Shown in pieces: positions 34,289-43,500 of a stretch of 64,000 nt of DNA (position 1 is the first letter of the stretch; each line of letters begins with the position of its first letter). The stretch spans positions 6,944,001 through 7,008,000 of the forward strand of contig CP108521.1 of assembly GCA_035999765.1 (NCBI GenBank), read 5' to 3'. The notes under the pieces were generated by a model. That model saw nothing but the letters and a program-made list of their open reading frames with translations. It was not told the origin of the DNA and searched no databases. A program made the position numbers and the translations under genes. The DNA comes from Streptomyces sp. NBC_01231. GTDB taxonomy: Bacteria; Actinomycetota; Actinomycetes; Streptomycetales; Streptomycetaceae.

Positions 34289-36039
34289 CCCAGGACCTCC
34301 TCGGCGTCCCGGCCGGACCCGTCCTCGCGCGGGCCGGCCTCCTCGATGTCCGCGTCCCGGGTCACCAGCGCCCGGTAGCCGGGCTCCTGAGCCAGCAGCC
34401 GCTGATGGCTGCCGGTGGCCGCGACCTTCCCGTCGACCAGGTAGAGCACGGTGTCCACACGGTCCAGCACGAGCGGCGAGGTGGTGGTCACGACGGTCGT
34501 ACGGCCCCGGCGCGCGTCCCGCAGCCGGGACGCCACCGCCGCCTCCGTGTGCGCGTCGAGCGCCGAGGTCGGCTCGATCGCCAGCAGCACCTCCGGGGCG
34601 GCCAGCAGAGCCCGTACCAGCCGGACCCGCTGCCGCTGTCCACCGGAGAGGTTGTGCCCCTGTGCGTCGACGGCCGAGTCGAGCCCGTCCGGCAGACCCC
34701 GCACGAGGTCCTCCGCGGCGGAGGCCCGCACCGCCGCCATGATCTCCGCGTCACCGGGGTCCCCGCGCCCGCCGACCAGTTCACGCAACGGCCCCGCGAA
34801 CAGGTCGGCCTCGTGGTCGGCGACCAGGATCCGCGCCCGCACCTGCGGCAACGGCACCTCGTCGAGCCGCACGCCGCCCCAGGTCGCCGCCGACGGCGCG
34901 TACCGGCCCAGCCGGTCGACGACGGCCGCCGTGTCGGCCGGCCGGGCCCCGGCCAGCGCGATCAGCCGCCCCGGCGCCACCCGTACCCCGGACTCCGGGT
35001 CGTACAGCACCGACGGCTCCGCGGGAGCGTCGCACACCCCGTCGTCCGGCTCCGGCTCCACCCGCAGCAGTCGTACGACGCGCCGCGCGGCCACCACACC
35101 CCGGCCGAGCTGGTAGGCCCAGTCGATGAAGTACGCCACCGTGGGCACCAGCACCGCGACATAGCCGTACACCGACACCAACTCGCCCACCGTGAGGGTG
35201 CCCTGGGCCGCCATCCGGGCCGCCATCCAGGTCACCACCGCGAGGTACAGCGTCGGCAGGCCCACTCCGAGCGCCTGCATCCAGCTGGTCACCGCTCCCA
35301 CCCGGTATCCCTGCTCGCGCAGCCGCGTCGAGTCCCGCCGGAAGGCGTCGGCGACCAGCCCCTTGCCGCCTAGCCCGTTCAGGACCCGCAGCCCGCCCGC
35401 GAGGTCCCCGATCCGCGCGGTCAGCACGCCCTGCCGCTCCCGGTACTCCGACTCCGTACCCTGCAGCCGGAGCATCAACGGCCCGACGAGCACGGCCACC
35501 AACGGCACCCCGAGCAGCACCACCAAGGTGAGCTGCGTGGAGATGGACAGCAGCAGCCCCGCGACCACCAGGTAGGAGACGACCGCGCCGACACCGGGGC
35601 CGATCACCGTCAGGGACGAGCTGATCTGCTGCACGTCCCCCACGCCGATCGTCACGACCTCCCCGGCCCCGACCCGCCGAGGCAGCGCCGCCCCCAGCCG
35701 CACCGCGTGTCCGACGACGACCTTGACCGTGCGGAAGTTGGCGTCCATCCGCACCCGGGTCATCGTGCGGTGCCGCATGATGCTCAGCCAGGCGTTGAAG
35801 GCGCCGACCACGACCATCAGACCGGTCCACAGGGCCAGCGCGCCCATGTCGCCCTTCTCCAGGCCCTCGTCCACGGCCCGCGCCATCAGATACGGCGTCG
35901 CCGCGAGCAGCACCATCCACACGCTGCCCAGCAGCGCCCCCGCCACCGACCGCCCCGGCTGCCGCAGCACCAGCCACCACAGGTACCACCAGCCGCCCCG
36001 ACTGTCGGGCGTGCCCGGATCCTCGTACGCGTCGATCAT
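34285..36039 (-). CDS. ABC exporter half-transporter with degenerate Walker A/B (ABC2)
   Basis: 584-residue partner of ABC1. The transmembrane domain occupies about residues 1-310. The ATPase domain is strongly degenerate at one site: the Walker A position reads 'LIALAGARPADTAAVVD' with no GKT/S, Walker B reads 'VLLAIEPTSALD' with Ile where Asp is expected, and the H-loop is 'VVTTTSPLVL' without His. The signature 'NLSGGQRQR' is intact. This fits an asymmetric heterodimer: Walker A of ABC1 with LSGGQ of ABC2 makes the working site, and the two altered motifs meet in the dead one. The N-terminal codons (MIDAYEDPGT) are repeated as a fragment at 50777-50806. Confidence 0.92.
   Translation of the reverse strand: MIDAYEDPGTPDSRGGWWYLWWLVLRQPGRSVAGALLGSVWMVLLAATPYLMARAVDEGLEKGDMGALALWTGLMVVVGAFNAWLSIMRHRTMTRVRMDANFRTVKVVVGHAVRLGAALPRRVGAGEVVTIGVGDVQQISSSLTVIGPGVGAVVSYLVVAGLLLSISTQLTLVVLLGVPLVAVLVGPLMLRLQGTESEYRERQGVLTARIGDLAGGLRVLNGLGGKGLVADAFRRDSTRLREQGYRVGAVTSWMQALGVGLPTLYLAVVTWMAARMAAQGTLTVGELVSVYGYVAVLVPTVAYFIDWAYQLGRGVVAARRVVRLLRVEPEPDDGVCDAPAEPSVLYDPESGVRVAPGRLIALAGARPADTAAVVDRLGRYAPSAATWGGVRLDEVPLPQVRARILVADHEADLFAGPLRELVGGRGDPGDAEIMAAVRASAAEDLVRGLPDGLDSAVDAQGHNLSGGQRQRVRLVRALLAAPEVLLAIEPTSALDAHTEAAVASRLRDARRGRTTVVTTTSPLVLDRVDTVLYLVDGKVAATGSHQRLLAQEPGYRALVTRDADIEEAGPREDGSGRDAEEVLG
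36009..36038. repeat. Direct repeat, left copy (start of ABC2)
   Basis: These 30 bases, which include the first codons of the ABC2 gene, are identical in sequence and orientation to 50777-50806 at the far side of the RHS island. They mark the island boundary. Confidence 0.85.
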
Positions 36040-36158
36040 GTGCCCCCCGATTCATTACGCCGGACCGCCCGCCGCTCCCGCGCGCGGTCCGGCCACCGCC
36101 TCCTGCACGTAGGACGGTCCCGCCGCCTGCCGCGCCCCCGACCGTCCCGCCGTCTCCT

Positions 36159-36287
36159 ACGCCAGACTGTCCCGTCATACCCGGTGCAGATTCGCGAACC
36201 GGCCGGTGCCCGCGACGAGTTCGGCCGGGTGCGACGGCGACGATCCGGCCGCCGGACAGCAGCGCGACGCAATGGAGCCTACGGACC
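36159..36287 (-). pseudogene. Remnant of the ABC3/ABC4 exporter genes (left scar)
   Basis: Bases 36159-36230 resemble the last codons of ABC3 (50826-50897), with about ten differences. Bases 36242-36270 are identical to 29 bases inside ABC4 (52764-52792), and 36275-36287 matches the 13 bases just upstream of ABC4 (54481-54493). The fusion point falls at homologous positions of the two paralogous ATPase domains, as expected from recombination between them. Nothing here can be expressed as an exporter. The segment lies between ABC2 and the RHS island and is therefore a collapsed copy of the neighbouring exporter pair. Confidence 0.75.
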
Positions 36288-36626
36288 CTGATGGGCGGCT
36301 GCTACGGGCGAAGGCGGTGGGCCGCTGGCAATTCCCCTGGCCAGAAGCACTGCCACTGGTACTTCTCCTGCCCTAACAAGCCGGTTGGCCTGTTTTATGA
36401 ATGGCTCAAAATTCTTGGGCTGCAGGTGGTCCGCCACGGCGGGCCCGTAAATCAGGGCAGCAAAGCGCATGCGACGTGCGGAATCAGTGAAAGTGCATGC
36501 CGTCGATGCTTGCGAAGTGATCACGCGAATCGAGCCATGGAACCCATGGGCGTGACGGCAAGGCCTTGATCCGTGAGTGGCGAGCGCGTTAACTCCCGCT
36601 GCTCGTAAAACTTTTGTAACTCTGGG
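36288..36626. other. Intergenic region with LamG-gene promoter candidate
   Basis: 339 bp of noticeably lower GC than the surroundings and no recognisable gene. A minus-strand open frame across it has no known motif and runs antisense to the LamG gene. A promoter candidate on the plus strand is TTGATC (36566-36571) and TTAACT (36589-36594) with a 17-bp spacer, which would start transcription near 36601. Confidence 0.5.
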
Positions 36627-39600
36627 GTGGGGACTGTGGAGTTCTGGCGGGGGCGTCGTCGGCATGCCCTGACACGTAAAGGAAGCCCTCTGTGGGGGGC
36701 CGACAGGGCGTTGGCGGGGATTGCCTGTGCGGCCGTGCTGTCGACGTTGCTGGTGCAGGTTCCTGCCGCGCATGCGGCGGGTTCCGCCAGCAACGCGGAG
36801 GATCCTGCGGCGGTCTCGGAGGGGCAGAAGGCCCTGGCCGAAGCCGAGGAGTCGGGCAAGCGGGTTGAGGTGGTGGGGGAGCGGACGGAGCGGACCACGG
36901 TCTTTGCCAACCCTGACGGTTCCACGTTCACGCTGCAGGAGTCGTCCGTCCCGGTGCGGGTGGCCAAACCGGGCGGTGGCTGGCAGGCGCCGGATCCCAC
37001 GCTGGAACAGCGTGCCGATGGGAGGGTCGTGCCGAAGGCGGCGGCGCCTCAGATGGTTTTCTCCGGCGGAGGTGAGAAGGATCCGCTGGTACGGATCTCG
37101 TATCAGGGCAAGTCGGTTGAGCTGAGCTGGCCGAGCAAGCTGCCCGTGCCGAAGCTCGACGGTGCCAGCGCCACCTACGCGAATGTGTTGCCGGATGTGG
37201 ACTTGAAGGTCACCGCGACCGTGGAGAGCTTCCAGCAAGTCCTGGTGGTGAAGACACCCAAGGCTGCGGCGGACGCGGAGCTGAAGAAGCTCACCTTCGG
37301 CCTCAAGACAACCGGCCTGAAGGTCGAGGAGGGCGGCGCAGGGAATCTGGCGGCCGTCGACGCGGACGGCAAGGCGGTGTTCAAGTCGCCGCCGGCACGC
37401 ATGTGGAACTCATCAGGCGACCCGACCCCACCACAGGCGAAGACCTCTGCCGCACGGTCGACGGCGAGCGAGGATGCGCCGTCGGATCCTGCCGAGAGTG
37501 CTCCGTCGGGCAGTGGCCTGGAGCCTGGGCAGGGTGACCAGGTTGCCAAGATGGATGTTGAGGTAGGCAAGGACTCGCTGCAGATCGTCCCGGATGCCGA
37601 CCTGTTGGCGGAGAAGGACACCAATGCGTTCCCGCTGTTCATCGACCCGTCGGTCACGTGGGGGGAGTCCGAGCGGACCTTGTTGCGCAGCGACGGGTAT
37701 GAGTCCTACGCCTGGGGCAACGGCGACGATGACATGGGCAAGGGTGCCGGCAAGTGCGGCACCTGGACCACGGGCGGCGTCACCTACGGCTGCGGCCCGG
37801 GCTATGTGCAGAAGCTGTACTACGAGTTCTCCCCGGCCAGCCTGAAGGGCAAGCACGTCCTGGACGCCACGTTCCGGGTGACAGAGCCGTGGGCGTTCCA
37901 GTGCGACCCGCGCTCAGTGGACCTGGTGCGCACCAACAACATTTCCTCCTCCACGACCTGGTCCTCGAGGCCCAAGGAGCTGGACCGGATGGGGGATCGC
38001 TCTGTGTCCGCGGGCAGGGGCGACTTGTGCAGCCCTGGACTGCCGAACGCGGCCATCGAGTTCAACGACAACCCGGAGGAGGCCGACGAGAACCTCACCC
38101 CGACCGTGAAAAACTTCGCGGCCGGCAAGTTCTCCCGTCTCACCCTGGAAGTCCGTGCGCACGACGAGGATGACACCGCGGCGTGGAAACGGTTCCGCAA
38201 TGACGCCGTACTCGAGGTCGACTTTGTGGGCCTGCCGGACAAGCCGACCGGGGTCGGGCTGGTGACCGGTTCCGGAACGGTGTGCGAGACCCACGAGAAG
38301 GACCCGGCGATCGTGTCCGACCCGACGCCGGCACTGACCGCAACAGCACAGACCAAGCCGGGCGGAGAGAAGGACGCGCAGCTACGCGCGTACTTCGACA
38401 TCGACCACAAGAAGAGCGACGGCACGTGGGCGGACACCCCGACGACGGCCGCTGATGTGCGGCCCTCGACCGGGTATGTGGGGGACAACTCCAAGCTGAC
38501 GATGTCCTGGTCGGTGCTGACCGAGGGCACCTTGTACCGGTACGGGGCGTGGGTCAGGTCGTACTACAACGACGGCAAGAGCTACCTGACCGGGCCGTCC
38601 AGCGCGTCAACGGGCTGGTGCTACTTCAAGGTCGACCCGACTGCGCCCAAGGCACCCAAGATCTCCATCGGCGACCCGTACTCGGAATGCCTGCCGAACA
38701 ACTGCTTGGCCAAGGGCGGACCGGGACAGGCCGGCAGGTTCACCTTCGCCCCGGCAGACGGCGACACTACCAACACCGCCTACCAGTACAAGCTCTCCTC
38801 GCAGGTCGCGTGGAATGACATCTTAAGAACCTGCGATGGAGGAATATCCCAGTTCGTCTGCTTTACCTTGCCGGTCACTGACAGCAGGGTTCGTTGGCGT
38901 GCCTCCATCACTCCGAAACGCGCGGGCACGTACCAGGTTTACGCGCGGGCGAAGGACTCCGTCGGGCGGTGGGGTGCGCAGAACTCGGTCGCCTTCCAGG
39001 TAGCGGGGGGAACTCCGCCGGTCGCCCGCTACCACTTCGACGAGGCGGACGGCGCCGCCATCGACGCGGCCGCCGGGGACGGCAAGGACGACGCCACGCT
39101 GGCTGCCGGCGCGACCCGCGACAGCCGCGGACGACGTGGCCTGATGACTCACGACGCACAAGGCCGGCCACTGGCCACCCCGGTGGAGGACACGGGCCTG
39201 GCCCTGAAGGGAGATGGCGGCTACGCCGCCACGAACGGGCCAGTCCTGGACACCATCAACTCGTACACGGTCGCCGCCTGGGTACGGGTCGATCCAAGCC
39301 TCACAGGCACGGTGTCGGTGCTGAGCCAGACGCCGTCGACTGCGAGCCCGTGGACGAAGAAGTACAGCCCGTTCGTCATCTCCTATGGCAATAAGTGGAG
39401 CGTCCGCGTCTTCTCCACGACCGGCGACTTCGCCCGCGAGGCAGTCGAAGCGGAAAACCACCCCAAGGGTGTGTGGACGCACGTGGCCGCGGTGCACGAC
39501 ACGGTCGCCAAGAAGGTCACCCTCTACATCAACGGCAAACAGGCTGCAGAGGTGGACGCAGGAACACCGTGGAAGGCCGAAGGAAACCTGGAGATCGGCC

Positions 39601-40427
39601 GGGTGATGTACGGCGACACCTATGTCGACTCCTTCAAGGGCGCCATCGACGAGGTGACAGCCTGGCAGCGAGCCCTCGAGCCGACCGAAGTGCAGGACGA
39701 GGCGCGGCTGCTGACCTCCGACACATTCGCCGGCACGGAGCTGATCGCGGACTGGAACCCGACCCGCGGCGTCAACGGCACCAGCGTCAAGGACACCACC
39801 TCCGGCTACGGCAAGAGCCTGGCACTGGCGGGCGGTGCCTCGGTGGCCGATGAGACGATCGTGCTGGACGGCGTCGACGACGCCGCCACAGCCGCCGGAC
39901 CTCTGGTGGAGGGCACCGGATCGTTCACTGCCAGCACGCTCGTGCAACTTGATGAGCAGAAGCTGCTGACCAAGGATGTTGGCTACATCGGCCAGGTCGC
40001 TGGCCAGCGCACCGCTGACGGCTCGGCCTGGGGGCTGTGGTTCCAGGTGACGGGGAAACGCACGGAGCTGACCGACGAGGGCGACGAGGTCACGGTGCCG
40101 GAGGGACTGTGGCACTTCGGCCGCCTGGAATCCGACGGCACCTTCTCCTCGGTCACCTCCGAACAGGCCGCCAGCGTGGACAGCCCGGTGCGGCTGACCG
40201 GTGTGCACGATTCCGTGGACGGCACGATCAGCCTCTACCTCGGCTACGCCCAAAACGGCGACTCCAAGGCCTACATCGCGAAGATGGGCGACGACGAGTT
40301 CGCAGTCGGCAAGGCCTACTCCGCCGGCGCCTGGAAGCACTTCCTGCCCGCGGCGATCTCCGAGGTACGGGTGTGGGCCGGGGCCATGGCCAGCTCTGAG
40401 CAGATCGAGACCACGGTCGGCGACTGA
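36627..40427 (+). CDS. Secreted LamG-type protein, partner of the RHS toxin gene
   Basis: Up to 1266 residues. A signal peptide (ALAGIACAAVLSTLLVQVPA, ending AAHAA) is followed by an extended beta-rich region with a DNRLRE-like section (residues 340-530, with 'LDATFRVTEPWAFQCDPRSV'), fibronectin-like stretches, and two concanavalin/LamG-like domains. The first runs from about 798 ('YHFDEADGAA') to 1020 with 'GVWTHVAAVHDTVAKKVTLY'; the second fills the C-terminus. Such proteins commonly precede RHS toxin genes in Streptomyces and may help anchor or present the toxin (inference). A TTA codon at 38823-38825 implies bldA dependence. The start is uncertain: GTG 36627 or GTG 36636, neither with a good RBS. 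Confidence 0.85.
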   Translation: MGTVEFWRGRRRHALTRKGSPLWGADRALAGIACAAVLSTLLVQVPAAHAAGSASNAEDPAAVSEGQKALAEAEESGKRVEVVGERTERTTVFANPDGSTFTLQESSVPVRVAKPGGGWQAPDPTLEQRADGRVVPKAAAPQMVFSGGGEKDPLVRISYQGKSVELSWPSKLPVPKLDGASATYANVLPDVDLKVTATVESFQQVLVVKTPKAAADAELKKLTFGLKTTGLKVEEGGAGNLAAVDADGKAVFKSPPARMWNSSGDPTPPQAKTSAARSTASEDAPSDPAESAPSGSGLEPGQGDQVAKMDVEVGKDSLQIVPDADLLAEKDTNAFPLFIDPSVTWGESERTLLRSDGYESYAWGNGDDDMGKGAGKCGTWTTGGVTYGCGPGYVQKLYYEFSPASLKGKHVLDATFRVTEPWAFQCDPRSVDLVRTNNISSSTTWSSRPKELDRMGDRSVSAGRGDLCSPGLPNAAIEFNDNPEEADENLTPTVKNFAAGKFSRLTLEVRAHDEDDTAAWKRFRNDAVLEVDFVGLPDKPTGVGLVTGSGTVCETHEKDPAIVSDPTPALTATAQTKPGGEKDAQLRAYFDIDHKKSDGTWADTPTTAADVRPSTGYVGDNSKLTMSWSVLTEGTLYRYGAWVRSYYNDGKSYLTGPSSASTGWCYFKVDPTAPKAPKISIGDPYSECLPNNCLAKGGPGQAGRFTFAPADGDTTNTAYQYKLSSQVAWNDILRTCDGGISQFVCFTLPVTDSRVRWRASITPKRAGTYQVYARAKDSVGRWGAQNSVAFQVAGGTPPVARYHFDEADGAAIDAAAGDGKDDATLAAGATRDSRGRRGLMTHDAQGRPLATPVEDTGLALKGDGGYAATNGPVLDTINSYTVAAWVRVDPSLTGTVSVLSQTPSTASPWTKKYSPFVISYGNKWSVRVFSTTGDFAREAVEAENHPKGVWTHVAAVHDTVAKKVTLYINGKQAAEVDAGTPWKAEGNLEIGRVMYGDTYVDSFKGAIDEVTAWQRALEPTEVQDEARLLTSDTFAGTELIADWNPTRGVNGTSVKDTTSGYGKSLALAGGASVADETIVLDGVDDAATAAGPLVEGTGSFTASTLVQLDEQKLLTKDVGYIGQVAGQRTADGSAWGLWFQVTGKRTELTDEGDEVTVPEGLWHFGRLESDGTFSSVTSEQAASVDSPVRLTGVHDSVDGTISLYLGYAQNGDSKAYIAKMGDDEFAVGKAYSAGAWKHFLPAAISEVRVWAGAMASSEQIETTVGD

Positions 40428-40439
40428 CCACGGCGGACG

Positions 40440-40466
40440 GGCGGGCGGCGAGCAACGCCGCCCGCC
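40440..40466 (+). terminator. Hairpin between the LamG and RHS genes
   Basis: GGCGGGCGGCG (40440-40450) and CGCCGCCCGCC (40456-40466) form a perfect 11-bp stem with a 5-nt loop, 12 bp past the LamG stop. It could end or attenuate transcription before the RHS gene. Confidence 0.65.
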
Positions 40467-40560
40467 ACGCGGGTCGAGCCACGCCGCCGCTGCGGCACTG
40501 ACCTCTTTGACCCTTTGATTCGTTGACTCCTTTTGTGACCCGGTGGGGGATGGAATACAC

Positions 40561-43500
40561 ATGGTGTTTGGCATAGGCACCTCAAGGCGTGGTGCGCGCG
40601 ACAGACGGAGACGGGGCAGACGCCTGGTCGTGCCCGCCCTGGCGCTGGCGCTGCTGGCCCCGGCCGGACCTCTGCAGGCCGCAGTAGCCGAGAGCGGTGG
40701 GCTGGGGCGCCCGGACGTGCCCAAACCTCGGGCCAGCAAGGTTCATGAGATGAAGGGCCTGGGCGCGAAGAAGGCTCGTGAGAAGGTCGCCAAGGGCGAG
40801 GAGGCCGACGCCGCGCAAGCCAGGCGCGCCGCAGCCGAGGAGAAGGCCACCTGGCCCGAGCCGGACACGGCCACCATCAGCCTCGCCAGTGACCAGCCGG
40901 GCACCGCCGACCTGGGCGGGACGCCGGTGGCCGTGCAGCCCGAGCACCGCGCCCGCACCGCACCTGCAGCGGGGAACGCGCAGGTCACCGTCCTGGACCA
41001 GAGTGCTGCACACAAGGCGGGCGTCACCGGTGTGCTGCTCACCGCGGCAGCGGACTCCGCCGGGAAAGCGGACATCAGCGTCGACTACACGGACTTCGCC
41101 TCCGCGATCGGTGGCGGCTGGGCACAACGCCTACGGCTCGTGCAACTGCCGGCCTGCGCACTGACGACACCGCGGAAGGCGGAGTGCCGACAGCAGACCC
41201 CCCTCAAGTCCGACAACGACCTGGCGAAGCAGTCGGTGTCCGCAGAGGCGCAGTTGCCCGAAGCGCAGTCGGGTGGTCGCAGCACCCAGTCCGTCTCCAA
41301 AGCCGATGCACCCGGTGTGACGGTGCTGGCAGTGACGGCCGCGTCGGCCGGATCCGGCCAGTCTGCCAAGGGCACTGGCGACTATTCAGCCACTGCCCTG
41401 TCCACGTCCTCCTCGTGGCAGGCCGGCGGCAGCTCCGGCGCGTTCACCTGGAACTATGACTTCGGCCTCCCACCCGCAGCGGCCGGACCCACACCCACCC
41501 TCGGCCTGTCCTACGACTCGGGCAGCATCGACGGCGAGACCGCCAACACCAACAATCAAGGCAGCGCGGTCGGCGAGGGCTTCACACTGACCGAGTCCTA
41601 CATCGAGCGCAGCTACGTCAGCTGCGACAAGGACGGCGACGACCACGACAAGGTCTACGACCGCTGCTGGAAGTACGACAACGCCCGTCTCGTCCTCAAC
41701 GGCAAGGCCACCCGCCTAATCAAGGACAGCCAGGGCAAGTGGCACCTTGAGGACGACGACGCCTCGACAGTGACCCGCTCGACGGGAGCCGACAACGGCG
41801 ACGACAACGGCGAGTACTGGACTGTCACCACTGGGGACGGCGCCAAGTACGTCTTCGGCCTCAACAAGCTCGACGGCGCAAGCGACCAGCGCACCAATTC
41901 CACCTGGACCGTCCCAGTCTTCGGCGACGACTCCGGCGAACCGGGCTACGACAAGGGCAGTGCCTTCTCCGGCCGGGCCCTGACCCAAGCCTGGCGGTGG
42001 AACCTCGACTACGTCGAAGACACCCGTGGCAACGCCGCCACCTACTGGTACACCAAGGAATCCAACTACTACAAGAAGAACAAGTCCGAGACCGCCAACG
42101 CCTCCTACACCCGTGGCGGTTACCTCAAGGAGTTCAAGTACGGGTTGCGCAAGGACGCGTTGTTCACCGACGACGCCGACGCGAAGGTGATCCTCTCGCA
42201 CGCCGAGCGCTGCACGGTCGGTGAGTGCAAGGAACTCACCAAGGACACGGCCGAGCACTGGCCGGATGTCCCGTTCGACGCGATATGCACCGACGGCGAC
42301 ACAGACTGCAACGCGGCAGGCCCGGTCTTCTTCTCCCGCAAACGGCTCACCAACATCGACACCTTCTCCTGGGACGCCGCCGACAAGAAGTACGCGCCGG
42401 TGGATTCCTGGGCCCTGACCGAGGACTACCTCGACGCCGGTGACATCGGCGACACCACCGACCACGTTCTGGTCCTGAAGTCGATCAAGCAGACCGGCAA
42501 GGCCGGCACCGCCATCGACGTCAAACCGATCACCTTCACTTACCAGTTGCGGCCCAATCGCGTCGACGGCACAGAGAACATCCTGCCGCTCAAGCGGCAT
42601 CGAATCGAGACGATCACCTCCGAGACGGGGGCGATCACCACGGTCACGCTGTCCCAGCCCGAGTGCAAGCGCGGCGAGGTCCTCGGTGCCGCCCAGGACA
42701 CCAACACACGCCCGTGCTACCCGCAGTTCTGGAACATCAACGGCGCCACCGAAGCCTCGGTGGACTGGTTCAACAAGTACCGCGTCCTCGCCATCAACGT
42801 TGCCGACCCCACAGGCCAGAACGAGTTGGTCGAGTACGCCTACGACTACAAAGGCGCGGCCTGGCACTACGACGACGACCCATTCACCCCCAAAGACGAG
42901 CGGACCTGGTCCCAGTGGCGCGGCTACCGCGATGTCACCGTCCGCACCGGCGCGACGGACACCGCGCGTTTGACGACGGTCTCCCGCTACCTGCAGGGCA
43001 TGCACGGCGACAAGAACAAGGGCGGCACCACCAAAGCCGTCAGCGTCGATCCGCTGCTGGACACCGACGTCGACTTCCCTGCGCTGACCGACAGCGACTC
43101 CTACAACGGCAAGTTACTCCAGCAGGTCACCTACAACGGCACCCAGCTCATCTCCACCACCTACACCAACTACATCAACAAGGAGACCGCCACCCAGTCG
43201 GTTCCGGACGTAGCCGACCACACAGCTCGCTGGGTCAGGCCCAGCACGTCCTACGAGAGCACCTACCTGACCGCGCCCAAGGCTTGGCGCACTCACGTCG
43301 CCACCATCCGCTACGACGACCTGGGCATGGTCAAGGAAGTTGACGACTACGGGCAGAAGGGCGTGGGCGGCGACGAAACCTGCACCCGCACCTGGTACGC
43401 CCGCAACGCCGACGCTGGCATCATCGGTCTGGTCGCCCGTACCCGCGCCGTCGCCAAGGAGTGCTCGGTCGCCGACAGCGCGCTGGATCTGCCCACGGAC

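Noticed and set aside
36159..36287. A new small ABC ATPase gene
   Set aside because: It is a mosaic of pieces matching three separate places in ABC3/ABC4, with no continuous reading frame or ATPase motif.
36279..37238. Long minus-strand open frame across the island's left edge
   Set aside because: Most of it is antisense to the LamG-type gene, whose signal peptide and domains are clear. It has no recognised motif.
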